From assembly GCA_030639165.1 (NCBI GenBank), contig DAOWDF010000148.1:1-6903 (forward strand): DNA of 6,903 nt. Reading direction: 5' to 3'. This document shows positions 6,831-6,903 of this stretch, one piece after another. The position numbers and the translations under genes are program-made. The notes under the pieces were generated by a model, which had not been told where the DNA came from, searched no databases, and saw only the letters and a list, made by a program, of their open reading frames with translations. Within the stretch, counting starts at the first letter, position 1. Each line of letters begins with the position of its first letter. This stretch comes from Alphaproteobacteria bacterium. Its GTDB lineage: Bacteria > Pseudomonadota > Alphaproteobacteria > Micavibrionales > Micavibrionaceae.

Positions 6831-6903
6831 ATGTTTGTACTAGCCTTCGCATTTGTTAGCATGTTAGGTGCTTCAATTAACGATCAAAACCCTAATATTC
6901 CAA
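6831..6903 (+). CDS. Start of an unidentified gene (3'-partial)
   Basis: An ATG at 6831 opens a frame without a stop to the right edge (24 codons). A purine-rich AAAGAGA (6818-6824) six bases before it can serve as a weak ribosome binding site. The first 14 residues are hydrophobic (MFVLAFAFVSMLGA), followed by a polar stretch, SINDQNPNIP. This could be a signal peptide or a membrane segment, as in small lysis or envelope proteins that often follow tail genes, but too little is visible to name it. No lipobox cysteine is present in the visible part. Confidence 0.55.
   Translation, partial: MFVLAFAFVSMLGASINDQNPNIP

Noticed and set aside
1..6903. CRISPR array, tRNA, insertion sequence or defence genes
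   Set aside because: No regularly spaced repeats outside the tape measure protein repeat, no cloverleaf-like sequence and no transposase or nuclease motifs were seen. Almost all of the window is occupied by tail genes.

Overview
This window is a stretch of the late structural (tail) module of a tailed bacteriophage or prophage. All genes lie on the + strand and are packed head to tail. The DNA is AT-rich. The tail-fibre architecture and the tail assembly chaperone family suggest a Gram-negative, probably proteobacterial, host. The sequence does not show whether this is a free phage or a prophage: there is no integrase, att site, tRNA or obvious host gene.

Layout. Bases 1-2536 hold a tape measure protein whose start lies beyond the left edge. 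It is followed by a 272-residue probable distal-tail/tail-tip protein (2538-3356), a 409-residue probable baseplate or tail-tip hub (3361-4590), a 621-residue tail fibre or receptor-binding protein (4590-6455) and a 94-residue tail fibre assembly chaperone (6458-6742). Junctions are 1 nt, 4 nt, a 1-nt TAATG overlap and 2 nt, so the five genes look like one translationally coupled late operon. The only real gap is 6743-6830. It is very AT-rich and carries short palindromes, direct repeats and a possible promoter. A further gene starts at 6831 and runs off the right edge.

How the genes work together (inferred from order and family). The tape measure sets tail-tube length and plugs the tube. The 272-residue protein and the hub would form the tip on which the tube is built, and the fibre would attach there and contact the host surface. 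The small chaperone would help fold or assemble the fibre. No sheath, baseplate-wedge or tail-tip peptidase gene is seen here, so a siphovirus-like long non-contractile tail is the simplest reading, but neighbouring DNA could change that.

I see no defence system, CRISPR array, RNA gene or insertion sequence. The points most worth checking are a 40-residue tandem repeat in the tape measure, a possible carbohydrate-binding-like N-terminal half on the 272-residue tip protein, a possible mosaic boundary in the fibre that may extend through the chaperone, and the palindromic intergenic region.
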